64,000 bases of DNA, taken from NCBI GenBank assembly GCA_024811115.1, contig JAKOGH010000673.1:1-64000 (forward strand). Reading direction: 5' to 3'. The notes under the pieces are model-generated. The model had not been told where the DNA came from. It made no database searches and saw only the letters and a list, made by a program, of their open reading frames with translations. Shown here piece after piece: positions 10,972 to 21,199 of the stretch. Numbering within the stretch: the first letter of the stretch is position 1; each line of letters starts with the position of its first letter. This stretch comes from Terana coerulea (Eukaryota > Basidiomycota > Agaricomycetes > Polyporales > Phanerochaetaceae). The position numbers and the translations under genes are program-made.

Positions 10972-11149
10972 ATCATTGTCACTTCTTCTTTTTTGTCGTG
11001 CTCTTGCTGTTTGTCCTGTACAGCTTTGTGTTAGTATAGGCGTGTAATACCAGGCGCAACCTCCCCTCTCATCTGTTTTCCTGGGCGCACTCGGAGCCTG
11101 TCTTCTCTGCTTCCAGAAGGCATACACGTGTGAAGGGTTAATGACCAGA

Positions 11150-13300
11150 CCAGATATCCATTCATACTGTGTTTCTTGTCTGATATTCCGGATGAGTGGA
11201 GGCCAATTTGGCGCGACAAGGGCGGTGCAGATGCCGACGCATGTATCCACCTTTGCCGTAGTCAGGAACGCCACCGTGAGATGCATTGTCGGCTAGTGAG
11301 GTGCATATAACATGGACAGCCTTCGTTAGCACCATCCGTTTCACTGAAGGTTGTCAAGCGTCCAATCAAACAGTGAATATGCGGGCTAAGTTGCGAGGAG
11401 TCGGCGGGAAGCCTCCAGTATGGACCAAACCAGAAGAGAGGATTGAAGGCTCGACGCCTACTATGAGATCAAGCCCTAACACCACGATGCTCGTAGTAGC
11501 ATGCCCGAAGTATAAGTGTACCAAGACACCATTCATCCTGGAAATCGAGCTTTCCACCTCTAACATATATCCAATTGATACACATATCCCTTGAAAGTAA
11601 AAACCACGCCGCTATTCCAACAGCGAACAGCAAATAAGCTTCTCTGCTCACCCTGTTCAATAACCTCTCTTCAGGTCCACAACATTCACTAATTGCTCGC
11701 CCGCTTTCCACCTCTTCACGTTCTCAATCAAGATATCACCCCCGAGCTCCATATAGCGCTCCGTGCGCCAGCTCATATGCGGCGTGATCACGACGTTCTT
11801 ACGGCCGAACAGCGCGTGCCCATCTGGCAGTGGTTCGGGGTCCGTCACGTCTAGTGCCGCGCCGCCGAGCTTACCCTCGTCCAACAATTTTACCAGCACG
11901 TCCGTATCGATCGCGTTCCCGCGCCCGACGTTGACAACGATGGCGTGCTGCGGCAGGAGGGGGAGGGTGGTGGCGGAGAGGATGGCAGAGGTGGAGGTTG
12001 TGGAAGGGAGCGCGAGGAGGAGCACATCGCTTTGCCCGAGAAAGGACGCAAAGGACGCTTCGTCTGTGGTGGAGAACCATGCATCGGGAAGTCTAGGGAA
12101 GACGCCAGTATAGTTAGGAACAAAGTAAAGGGGACCAAAGGGGTGCATACGAGCCATCGGGGTCGCCAGTCCCCGGGATTATGTATCCGTCTTGTGGCTT
12201 TTTCTTGCCAGAGCTGTTGGCGGCAATAATGCGTGCGCCGAAGGCATGTGCTAAGCGGGCAGCTTCACGGCCGATCTATGCAGTCATACATCGAGCTGCA
12301 GCTTGCGAAAGGACTGAAGCAACATAGACGTACATTGCCGTATCCTAGAATCCCTACAGTCTTACCGCGTAGTTCTTGTATAAAGTACTTTGGGCCCGTT
12401 GGACATATGTCGTTGTCGGTCGCCCATCGCTTTTCGTTCTGGGACACGTACGGCGTATCAAATATTAAACGACCAAATTAATGGAGAAGGAACATACCTG
12501 GCTGACAAGAATTTGTTCTTGCAAGCGGTGGAAGAGAATTAGAGTGGTTGCAATGAACCACTATCCGAGACACAAACGTTGTCAACGACGCTCTTCCTGC
12601 AGCGGTCGAGCGTGACGCACCTGCGGTATCGGACCAGTGGGCACACCACTCGCCGTCAGCAGCTGAATCCGCTCTGCGCCCTCTTCCTTCCACATCGGAC
12701 TGTTCACAATATACTCCGCCCCTGCGGTCAGCAGCTGGATAAACTTCAGCCGCGGCACCTGCTTCCGACTCGTGAGCCACTTTGCGTCCGGGAAGCCGTA
12801 GATAACATCTGCCGCGGCTAGCTGCTCGTCCGTTGGCCGGCCATAGCGCTCTGGCGACACTGAGATGTGGTCAAAGTGCTCGGAGAGCACGGTGCGGTCG
12901 GCATCCGCGAGCGGGGAGTTGGAGACGAGTAGGTTGGTGAGCATGTGACCGCCTGCTTTTGAAACTGTCTGGAAAGACGAGGATTGGGAGGGCCCATCGT
13001 GGTCGTTGTTCGAGATAAAGGACGGTCTGGCGGAAATGAGCGGGGTGGGTGAGAAGGGCGTAACGTGTAATGGCTCGCTACACTCACGCGTCGTGGTGCG
13101 AAGCGTGATCGGTACAAGAAGTGATTGCCGCAACGTATACACCAACTGACACGTTTACTCAAGCTGACATGGAGTTAGGTATGGTCTGCATAGTGCAACA
13201 ATATTTGTGGTGCTTACTACAAAGACATCCCAGGCTCCCAATACCTCCCGGTTTTCTTCAAGTCCTTCCCCGAGTCGCCTCTAGGCTATATCTCTGGAGG
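11150..13300. repeat. segmental duplication unit 3, copy A (partner 17100-19200)
   Basis: The dehydrogenase gene and about 450 bp beyond its 3' end are repeated in direct orientation at 17100-19200. The flank GGTGCATATAACATGGACAG at 11299 corresponds to GGTACATGTGACATGGATGG at 17254. Coding exons are far more alike than introns, so selection has acted since duplication. Confidence 0.7.
11657..12997 (-). pseudogene. D-2-hydroxyacid dehydrogenase DH1, frameshift after start
   Basis: Five coding segments on the minus strand match DH2 and DH3: LLVSNSPLADADRTVLSEHF..GPIPQ, WFIATTLILFHRLQ, NEKRWATDNDICPTG..GILGYGN, IGREAARLAHAFGA..DGS and LPDAWFSTTDEASF..LKRGY. They carry the NAD site G-x-GYG-x-IG and the catalytic set Arg (NVGRGNAID), Glu (DPEPLPDGH) and His (ITPHMS). 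Compared with DH2, one base is missing right after the expected ATG (12997), so that ATG reads a dead frame. Translation could only restart at the internal ATG at 12944 (MLTNLLVSN), losing about 18 non-catalytic residues. HMSWRTERY also departs from HMSGRTERY in DH2, and GYGN from GYGH. The likely reaction is NAD(P)H-dependent reduction of a 2-keto acid such as glyoxylate or hydroxypyruvate. Confidence 0.65.
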
Positions 13301-14734
13301 ACGACTATACGACGTGCGTTGGTTGCTTGAAGAACGCCATCGTTTCATTCTCATGCCGTAGTCGGGCGCTGTGCTTCAAACTTGGGGCCACAGAGTATGG
13401 CACCAAGCGACAATTGATGGCAGGCTGCCTGAGTTCTGTTTGCTCGTGTTAGGATTCCAAGCGTCCGCCTTCCCTTCTCGGCCTATAATCTCCTGAGCTC
13501 CGGTATCCCACCCTCCCCGCAGCTCTCACACGACCACTCGTTCGACGATGACCCTCCTGCGAGTGCATCATTTATGCCTACTGACTGTTCTCTGAGATTG
13601 CATACATCGGATAGGAGGCGTTGTTACCGAAATGAACCCGCCTCTGCAGGAGCGTTGACGACTGATTACGGCGGCGACCACGACTACGACCGGACTACAA
13701 CGCGCAGTCTCAGCTAGCTCAACCCACAGCAATATTGGTTACTCTTCCGTTGTGAGAAACCCTCGCGATCAAAGAAGAGCTACATCATCCTGCTGTGGAG
13801 CTGCCAGTGCAGAAGTGGACGGCCAGCTGAAAGGGATAAGACGGGGCCGAGGTGCGTATGCTGTATTGCCCCTATGGCTTCTATCCAAACCAACTCACGC
13901 ACAACGCACACTCGCATGTTAGCACAGCTTTAGCCGGCTAATCCAGATTATTCGTTAGGGAACAATGCCTGCCAGCCTGGATACGGAGGTCGTACTGCGC
14001 GAAGAGACAACTCCAGGACACATCATATCCACACATCCACAATTCGAATCACCATTCCCGCAAAAGTGCCTCGTCCACATCATCCCATCCGCATTTACCG
14101 TGTCTCCTGAGCTTCTCCCCAGATCTCCGAGCTGCGCTCCTCCGCATGCCGCGCCTCCTGGCTCTCTGCTTTTACACCCATGAAGTAGCACTGTATGCTC
14201 CGCCGCACCCGCTACACGGTCGCATGACAACACTGATGTTGAATGGATGCGCCCGTGCATAAGGACCGCACACCTTGCTGCGCCCGACGCACGTCTGCAC
14301 GTCCTGGCGCGCTACCGCCTCATTCGCCCTGCTCCTCTGATCAGCAACCACACTCGTCACACTTTGGTCACACTTCCCCCTCATCCGCGCATTTTTGGCC
14401 CACTCGGCACACGTCCCACTATGCGTCGCGTCTCCGCCGCCTCCGCCCGTCTGCTCGCCGTTTTCGCTGGACAGTGGCACGGACGGCGGGACGCGCACGC
14501 TGAAGAGCCTGCAGCTGATACTGCGGGAGGGGTTGGGCAGCAACACGGAGCTGCGGCCGCGGCTGACGCGGTGGGTCTTCCAGAGCGTCGCCGCGCTGCT
14601 AGCCGCACAGCATGCGCCAGTGCTCCAAGTGCACGAGCCGAGCACGGCGAACGGCCTGCACGATTCGGGGTACCGGTTCAGCATGTCAGCCCTGCGCCTC
14701 ATATCGCACGTTAGCTGCTGAGCGCGACCTCCGT
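13301..14734 (+). repeat. segmental duplication unit 2, copy B
   Basis: From about 13400 to 14720 this aligns with 5640-6860, without the 349-bp insertion found in the first copy. 13430-13550 also matches the outer tail of the family B repeats. No gene is supported. The 5' part (13620-13960) has no partner that I could identify. Confidence 0.6.
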
Positions 14735-17060
14735 GAGCAAAACCGGGGCGCCTGGCTGGGCGGATCTTATGCTGGAAATGAAATAAGAGAGCAGTTTCAA
14801 TACGTCTGGAGCAAACCCATTGAGCACATACGGCTTTGAATGTCCAAAGCAAGTACATAGGTTGTCTGCATATCGAAGGCAATATGAGGCAATAGCATCC
14901 ATTGCCGCTACCCTTCCGTGGTCTCAGTGGGTTTTGTAGCAGCGGGAATATACTGCATTGACACTGTTAGAGCCGCTCCAAAACAAAGTTATGTGAGGGC
15001 CTAACAAATGTTATCACTGGATGTGCACGTTTGATCGGACACGGGAGCGCACCTTATACTTAGTGCAGAGACGCGCATAGTGCTGCTTGTGCCAATGAGT
15101 ATTAGCCTGCCTTTGCCGATGTCAAGACGGCCGCTCATGATCAGACAGACCGCAATGATGGCAAAGCGCAAAGCAATTGAAGAGCGATGTCCGTGACCGT
15201 CCTTTGCTAGTCTCGTGGTCCTACCTGCGGCGCCACCTACGAATTCGGCGTCCGACTGGGGTCGGAGCCTTCGTTGTCGGAGTGTCCTGGCCGTGGGCCT
15301 CTCTAGATCTTGGTATGAGCGGCGTATTGAGTGTTGAAATTCTTACTGACACGGGACAGGTGTTGAAGTACGGCGTCGGGGAAGCGGCACATTTTCCACG
15401 GATGCTACCGGGCTGAACTATTTCGGATGCTTGGTCTACGGAGCATCGGATGCTTGAGACAACTCCAGACCACGTGCTAGGTCTGCGGCCAGAGGTAGAA
15501 GCCTATTCAAAATCGCAGCCACTTCGTGTTCGAAGTTGCATCTGCGACAAATCAATCGCGGTTAAATATAAGTAATTTGCTATCCAGCGATTCGGAGAGA
15601 CATAGACAAAGCTTACCTTGATGATGCACACCAGAGCGCAGCATCATCAAGTGTCCTGGGTTGTGTCAATAGCCCGCCACTTTTAAGGGGTATGTATCGT
15701 CTGACGTCCTATTGGCCTGTTGGAAAGACGAGGGGTCCGATGAGCGAGTGTATGCGGGTCCGAACGAGACGACGCACCGCTAGCACTTGTGTTGATGCCG
15801 CGCTTGAATGACACGGTCAGCGGACTCCAGGCAATAGCTTTGTGCGGCGTCTGCCCGCCCTAGTCCGAGCTCGGCACGTTGGCATTAAGGGGTGTAGTAG
15901 GCCAGCACATGCCGTAGCACGATCTCCAGACCGTGATGCGAGCGAGTATACGGTTTGCACTGCTAACAATATTCAGTTCGTGCATTCAATAAATCGCAAA
16001 GGCGGTGTTTTGAACACCACTTACCCATTTTTGGTCCTCATAAAAGACGACAGAGGTACCCGGTCAGCGAGGCGCTGCGAGTGAAGAGCAGTATAAAAGC
16101 TTCGTACTTTGGCTGGTGGAACGTCAGCAAAGCAACTTCGTCTTCTTTCGAAGAACTCGAGACTTACTTTCAACACTCCTCGTCAACAAACGACCCAACA
16201 TGCAATTCCTTTCCATCCTCGCTGCCGCCGCCGCCCTGTTGACGGCGCGTGTCGCCGCCACCGCGACCTACCACCCCTGCACGCCCGGCACGTTGTGCGT
16301 ATCCCTCTCGCCCGCCTTCATAGTCAGGACCTCATGACTGTGTTGTTGTGCATAGCATCTGTGGCCCGGACGACCACTCCATCTGGGAGTGCAACACTGC
16401 CAGCCAGTTTGTCGAGATCGGCAGCTGCGGCGTGAGTCCTTGTCTTGTTGTCTGCAGTGGGCGGCGTCGATGGCTAAAGCGACGTGTAACGTTGCATTTG
16501 CAGAAGGACCATTGCATCTACATCGACAACATCCCTTACTGCGGCTCCTCCTAAGGCAGATGGCGGGTTTGGGAGGTCGGGGAGCCTCGGAGCATGAACC
16601 ATGGGCTGGTAAATTGCAGAGCGTTGGTTGCGGATGATGTATAGGCCGAACAGGAACACTCGTGAAGTGTGTATGCAGGACTTCGATGTATTGATTTTGA
16701 GGTAACAATGGAGGCGTTCTGACGAGTAATACTGAAGTCAGTAAGCCAACGACGGGAAGCACGAGTTCTAATCGGCTAACCTTTGTATCGGACGAGCTAT
16801 TTCGTACCTCCGACCGCCAAAGATTTCTCCGCTCCTACGTGCCACTGGAGATTCTATTCGATGAAAACAAGAGGCGGTACCCAAAAATGCCCGCTGGCTT
16901 CATTTGAAATAACTTCAAATAGTGACTTCGGGCCTGAAGCAGAGCCGAAGTAACTGGGTGAACCACGGTGCTCCATTGAATTACTGCTGACGAGTACAAG
17001 ACAAAAAAGTACTGTAGAACACATTTAGTACGTTCTCACTGTTAACTTTGTCGACTTACG
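14735..17060 (+). repeat. segmental duplication unit 1, copy B
   Basis: Direct-orientation partner of 940-3290. It contains the secreted-protein gene at 16200 in the same relative position, with the same TATA box and intron layout. Its left edge abuts duplication unit 2, whereas in the first copy a family B gene lies between the two units. The region was therefore rearranged after or during duplication. Confidence 0.72.
16200..16554 (+). CDS. small secreted cysteine-rich protein (CBM19-like), copy 3
   Basis: Exons 16200-16294, 16356-16431 and 16504-16554 with GT-AG introns of 61 and 72 nt encode 73 residues. The signal peptide is MQFLSILAAAAALLTARVAA. The mature protein keeps all six cysteines: HPCTPG, ICGPDD, WECNTA, GSCGKD, HCIYID, PYCGSS. 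It differs from the copy at 2353 at only a handful of positions, all outside the cysteines, so it is a recent duplicate under constraint. TATAAA lies at 16092-16097. Both duplicated copies appear functional. Confidence 0.8.
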
Positions 17061-17099
17061 TTGCTTGAAATCATGCTTTAATCAGACAGCCTCTGCACT

Positions 17100-19200
17100 G
17101 GACCCGGATGAGACCATTGCACATGTAGCTGAATCCTCCACAGTACAGAGGGCATGATGGCGACTTGTAAGTGATGTGAGCGTATATCCACGTTTGCCGT
17201 TGTCAGAAGCGCTCCGTGTGGCCACTAGCGTGATATGCAGTGGCCGCTGGTGAGGTACATGTGACATGGATGGCGTCCGTCGGCACCATCGGTTTCATCG
17301 AAGGTTGTCACGCTGCCGGCCGAGCAGTGAGCATGCGCAGAGTTGAGTTGGCGGGACAGCCCCTCCCCTAAACGCCACGATGTTCGTAGTAGCATACCCG
17401 ATGTACAAGTGCACCAATACCTAGACACCGTTCATCCTAGAAACCGAGCATTTTTATATCCTGCATATATCCAGTTAATACACATATCCCTTAAAACTGC
17501 AGATCACACTGTTATTCCGACAGCGAACAGTAAATAAACTTCACCACTCACTTTCTTTAATACCCCCTCTTCGTGTCCACGACATTCACCAGCTCCCCGC
17601 CCGCTTTCCACCTCTTCACATTCTCGATCAAAATATTTCGCCCGAGCTCCATATAGCGCTCCGTCCGGCCGCTCATATGCGGCGTGATCACGACGTTCTT
17701 GCGGCCGAACAGCGCGTGCCCATCAGGCAGTGGCTCGGGATCCGTCACGTCTAGTGCCGCACCGCCGAGCTTGCCCTCATCCAACAGTTTAACGAGCGCG
17801 TCCGTGTCGATCGCGTTCCCGCGCCCAACGTTCGCGACGATGGCGTGCTGCGGCAGGAGCGGGAGAGTGGCCGCGGAGAGGATGGCGGACGTGGAGGAGG
17901 TGGCGGGGAGCGCGAGGAGGAGGACGTCGGTCTGTCCAAGGAAGGATGCGAAGGACGTTTCGTCTGTGGTGGAGAACCATGCGTCGGGGAGTCTGGGAAA
18001 GATGCCGGTGTGTATTAAGTACGGGGTGAAGAGGGAAGCGAAGAGGGCGCGTACGAGCCGTCGGGGTCGCCAGTCCCTGGAATTATATACCCGTCCTGCG
18101 GCTTTTTCTTGCCAGTGCTGTTTGCGGCGACGATGCGCGCGCCGAAAGCGTGCGCCAAGCGAGCGGCTTCACGACCAATCTGCGCAATCGTGCATTATAA
18201 TTAGGTTGTACCATGCCGAAAAAATGGAAGTGCTATAAACGTACGTGACCGTATCCCAGAATTCCTACGGTCTTGCCGCGTAGCTCTTGGATAAAGTTCT
18301 TCGGGCCTGTGGGACATATGTCGTCGTTGGTAGCCCATCGTTTCTCGTTCTAGAGTGTATGCGGCGGTTTACATACCGCACGGCGGAATTGAAAAACAAG
18401 GAACGTACCTGCCCGACGAGGATTTGTTCTTGCAAACGGTGGAAGAGAATCAAAGTTGTTGCAATAAACCACTATCCAAAACGCAAACGCTTGTCAACGA
18501 CGATCTTCCCACCACAGTCAAGCGCGACTCACCTGCGGTATCGGCCCCGTATGCACCCCGCTCGCCGTTAGCAGCTGAATCTTCTCCGTGCCCTCCTCCT
18601 TCCACAACGGACTGTCCACGATGTACTCCGCCCCTGCGCTCAACAGCTGGATGAACTTGAGCCGCGGCACCTGCTTCCGACTCGTGAGCCACTTTGCGTT
18701 CGGGAAGCCGTAAATCACGTCCGCTGCGGCGAGCTGCTCGTCCGATGGTTGGCCGTCGCGGTCTGGCGATACGGAGATATGCTCGAAGTGTTCGGACAGC
18801 ACGGCACGGTCGGCGTCCGCGAGCGGGTAGTTGGAGACGAGGAGGTTTCTGAGCGCGTTCGGGGCTGTCTGGGACGACGAGGATTGGGAGGTGCCCATCG
18901 TCGTCGTTGTTCTAGATAAAGGAAGGTCTGGAGGAAACGAGTGATAAGGGCGTAAGTAAGGCGTAATGACTCGATTCACTCGCGCGTCGTGGCGCGTCGC
19001 GGCATCAGTGCCCCGCCAGCCCGACGCCGGACCGTCGGCAAATGATCTCCGGCATATACGCGATAAACAGCACGCATACTGACAAGGCCGGGCAGTCGGC
19101 TAGCTTCAGACTTTAGTTTCGCCCTAGCGTGGTGATGTCTGTACTTACGAAGACATCTCTCAATTTCTCCCAATTTTCTTGAAGCCCCTGTCGACCCCAC
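17100..19200. repeat. segmental duplication unit 3, copy B
   Basis: Direct-orientation partner of 11150-13300, carrying DH2. The match extends past the 5' end of the gene to about 19200, where both copies have similar ACGAAGACATC..CTCAATTTCTCC-type sequence. Confidence 0.65.
17557..18898 (-). CDS. D-2-hydroxyacid dehydrogenase DH2
   Basis: This is the intact member of the tandem pair. It starts MGTSQSSSSQTAP at 18898 and proceeds through ADVIYGFPNAKWL, QVPRLKFIQLLSAGAEYIVD, ASGVHTGPIPQ, WFIATTLILFHRLQEQILVG, NEKRWATNDDICPTGPKNF, TVGILGYGH, IGREAARLA, GKKKPQDGYIIPGTGDPDGS, LPDAWFSTTDETSFASFLGQ and ends DTKRGY at 17557. Introns fall at the same places as in DH1 and DH3. The NAD-binding motif GILGYGHIG and the catalytic Arg (VGRGN), Glu (PEPLPDG) and His (TPHMSGRT) are all present. 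Length is about 350 residues, normal for the family. It lacks targeting signals, so it is probably cytosolic. The substrate cannot be read from sequence; glyoxylate/hydroxypyruvate reductase is the usual activity. Confidence 0.82.
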
Positions 19201-19940
19201 TAGGTTACACTACTGGAAAGTGACTGTGGTGTGCTTGGTCGTATGAAGGCCATGCCATGCGTGCTCATGATCTATGTAAATCATCCGAAGATTCCGAACG
19301 CTGTAGCCTGTAAGGTCGCTGTAAGGTAACTTTGCTTACGCTTCCCGGCAACTTCCTGGCTTGGCTGGGCTGATCAGCGCCCATGCCAATCCCATCATTA
19401 CAGAGACGCCCATGCAATGACCTGGGCTCTGCTGTGACCATCACTCTGGAGAAAATTAGCAAAACTCGCCTACACTCGCCACGACAATTGTTAGACGGGA
19501 GATCTATGGTTCACGCACACCACGTCGCTGTGTTGATTTTTCTGCATGGCGGCACGAGGAATACACGACGCAGGTTGAGATTTGGTATTTGTGGTCCCGT
19601 AACACTGGCTTACTACTATCCTACAGCCGATTTATTCGAATTCTTCGCTATGCTCAGATGTATTCCCTTGCATAACTGTGTGGAAGTACGAAACATGGCT
19701 CAGGTACGAATTTCTCGTGACAGTATATACAGCGTCTCATACGCACAGCGTGCGCACACGTGCGACAGAAGGCCAAATGCTGGGTCCGGAGGGCAAATAT
19801 CGGAGCTGCTTGCTCGACGGCAGTGAGAAGACGGACTCGATGCGCTCAATAACTGTGAGAAGAGAACTTTATTTTCAGCATGCATTCTACTAAATAAGAC
19901 ACAGAACAAGCGAGACAAAACGAGAGGCGGGTGCATGCCT
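19201..19940. other. intergenic, no supported gene
   Basis: Between DH2 and kinase K2. A 147-codon plus-strand frame at 19383 has no domain or splice evidence. Confidence 0.35.
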
Positions 19941-21180
19941 TTACTCGGTGACAGAAAACCACGGGTCCGACAGAAGCTCCTCGGCACTCGCGCGATTGCA
20001 AGGTTCCAGCCTTAAGCACCTGCGCATGAAGTTAGCTGTAACGGCGATGTCATCTTCCCCGAGGATCTTGTGTTTGCGGAGCCGCGTCTCAAAGACTGCA
20101 TCGAAAAGTGGCGGGCGGCTCCGCAAGTTGCCTTCATGCAGTGTCCTTATCAGCACGAGATTACTCAAGGAAGCTGAGTCGGCGCACGCACAAGTGTGAT
20201 CAAACCATACCGCCGCCAGCCGGCTGGCCGTAAGTTGATCTTCCATAAAGTCGTCGCCGGTGTAGCAGATGAATTGCCAGAGGAGCGCGTTGTCCGGGTC
20301 CAGTTCGCATGGCGCGACCAGTTTTTCGTACTTGAATAACGAGTCACCTGTGAGGAGCTCGTACACCTGGTTAAAGGTGAGAAAAGCTTCCTACGGCTTC
20401 AAAGAATCAATCCTAATGCGCACTAAGCATCCAAACATCCATATATCCACTTTCTCATCCCAAGGGCCGGCAAGTACAATCTCAGGAGGTCGGAGGGCAC
20501 TGGGTCCGATATTGTCTGTTGTCCTTCGTTCGATCAGTTGGGCTATAGAATAATGTTGATTAAGTATCAGAACCCCTAGGTCGTCATGTTCCAAGACATA
20601 CCGTGCCCGTAATCCGCCAACACGAAATTGCGCGTCGCAGCGTCCTCGAAGTCGGGTGCAGGCAAACGCTGCGACACAGCGCTCTGTACGACGACATCAT
20701 CTACAGAAAGCTCCGGGGGGTTGAGACGCGGCGGCTCTGCCTCGAGGATTTTGTCGATGTCGTCGGTCGTCAGCGCAGATTCGAAGAAGATATTGTCGAA
20801 CTTGATGTCAGTGTGGATCACGCTGTTGCGGTGGCCGTGGGCAATGCCTCGTAGGACGTGCAGCGCAATCCGCTTTGCCAGTGGGACAGGCAGGTGCCGG
20901 CGCGGGTGGATTGGGGACGGGATGCCGTGCGTGGCGCGCAGATACTCGACATCCCCGCCGAAGACGTCCGTCACAAAGCACGCATGTGTCCCGTCGGACC
21001 CCTTACCATCAATCTCAAACACCGCACGGAGACGTAGAGCGTGCTGCGAATACGGAGACGGCGCCAGAAGTCGTTCCAGCGCGTCACGCTCGAGATTCAG
21101 GCCTTGGTGAACACGCTCTGTAGTGAAGCCTTTCAGCATTTTGATCGCCACTGCCAATGCCCAACGCGCTGCTGGTGCCC
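19941..21180 (-). pseudogene. SRPK-like protein kinase K2, 5' truncated
   Basis: On the minus strand this matches K1 from VAIKMLKGFTTERVHQGLNL through KRIALHVLRGIAHGHRNSVI, HTDIKFDNIFFES, LADYGH, AQLIERRTTDNIGPSALRPP, FGCL, VYELLTGDSLFKYEK, NLRSRPPLF and CLRLEPCNRASAEELLSD to the stop at 19941. The C-terminus that K1 has lost is intact here. Upstream of VAIK the sequence keeps only ARKLG and then a stop in that frame. The exon encoding the N-terminus and Gly-rich loop of K1 is absent, so this copy cannot bind ATP normally. It is inverted relative to K1 and lies next to DH2. Confidence 0.62.
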
Positions 21181-21199
21181 GCTAAACTGGCTCTCGTGC

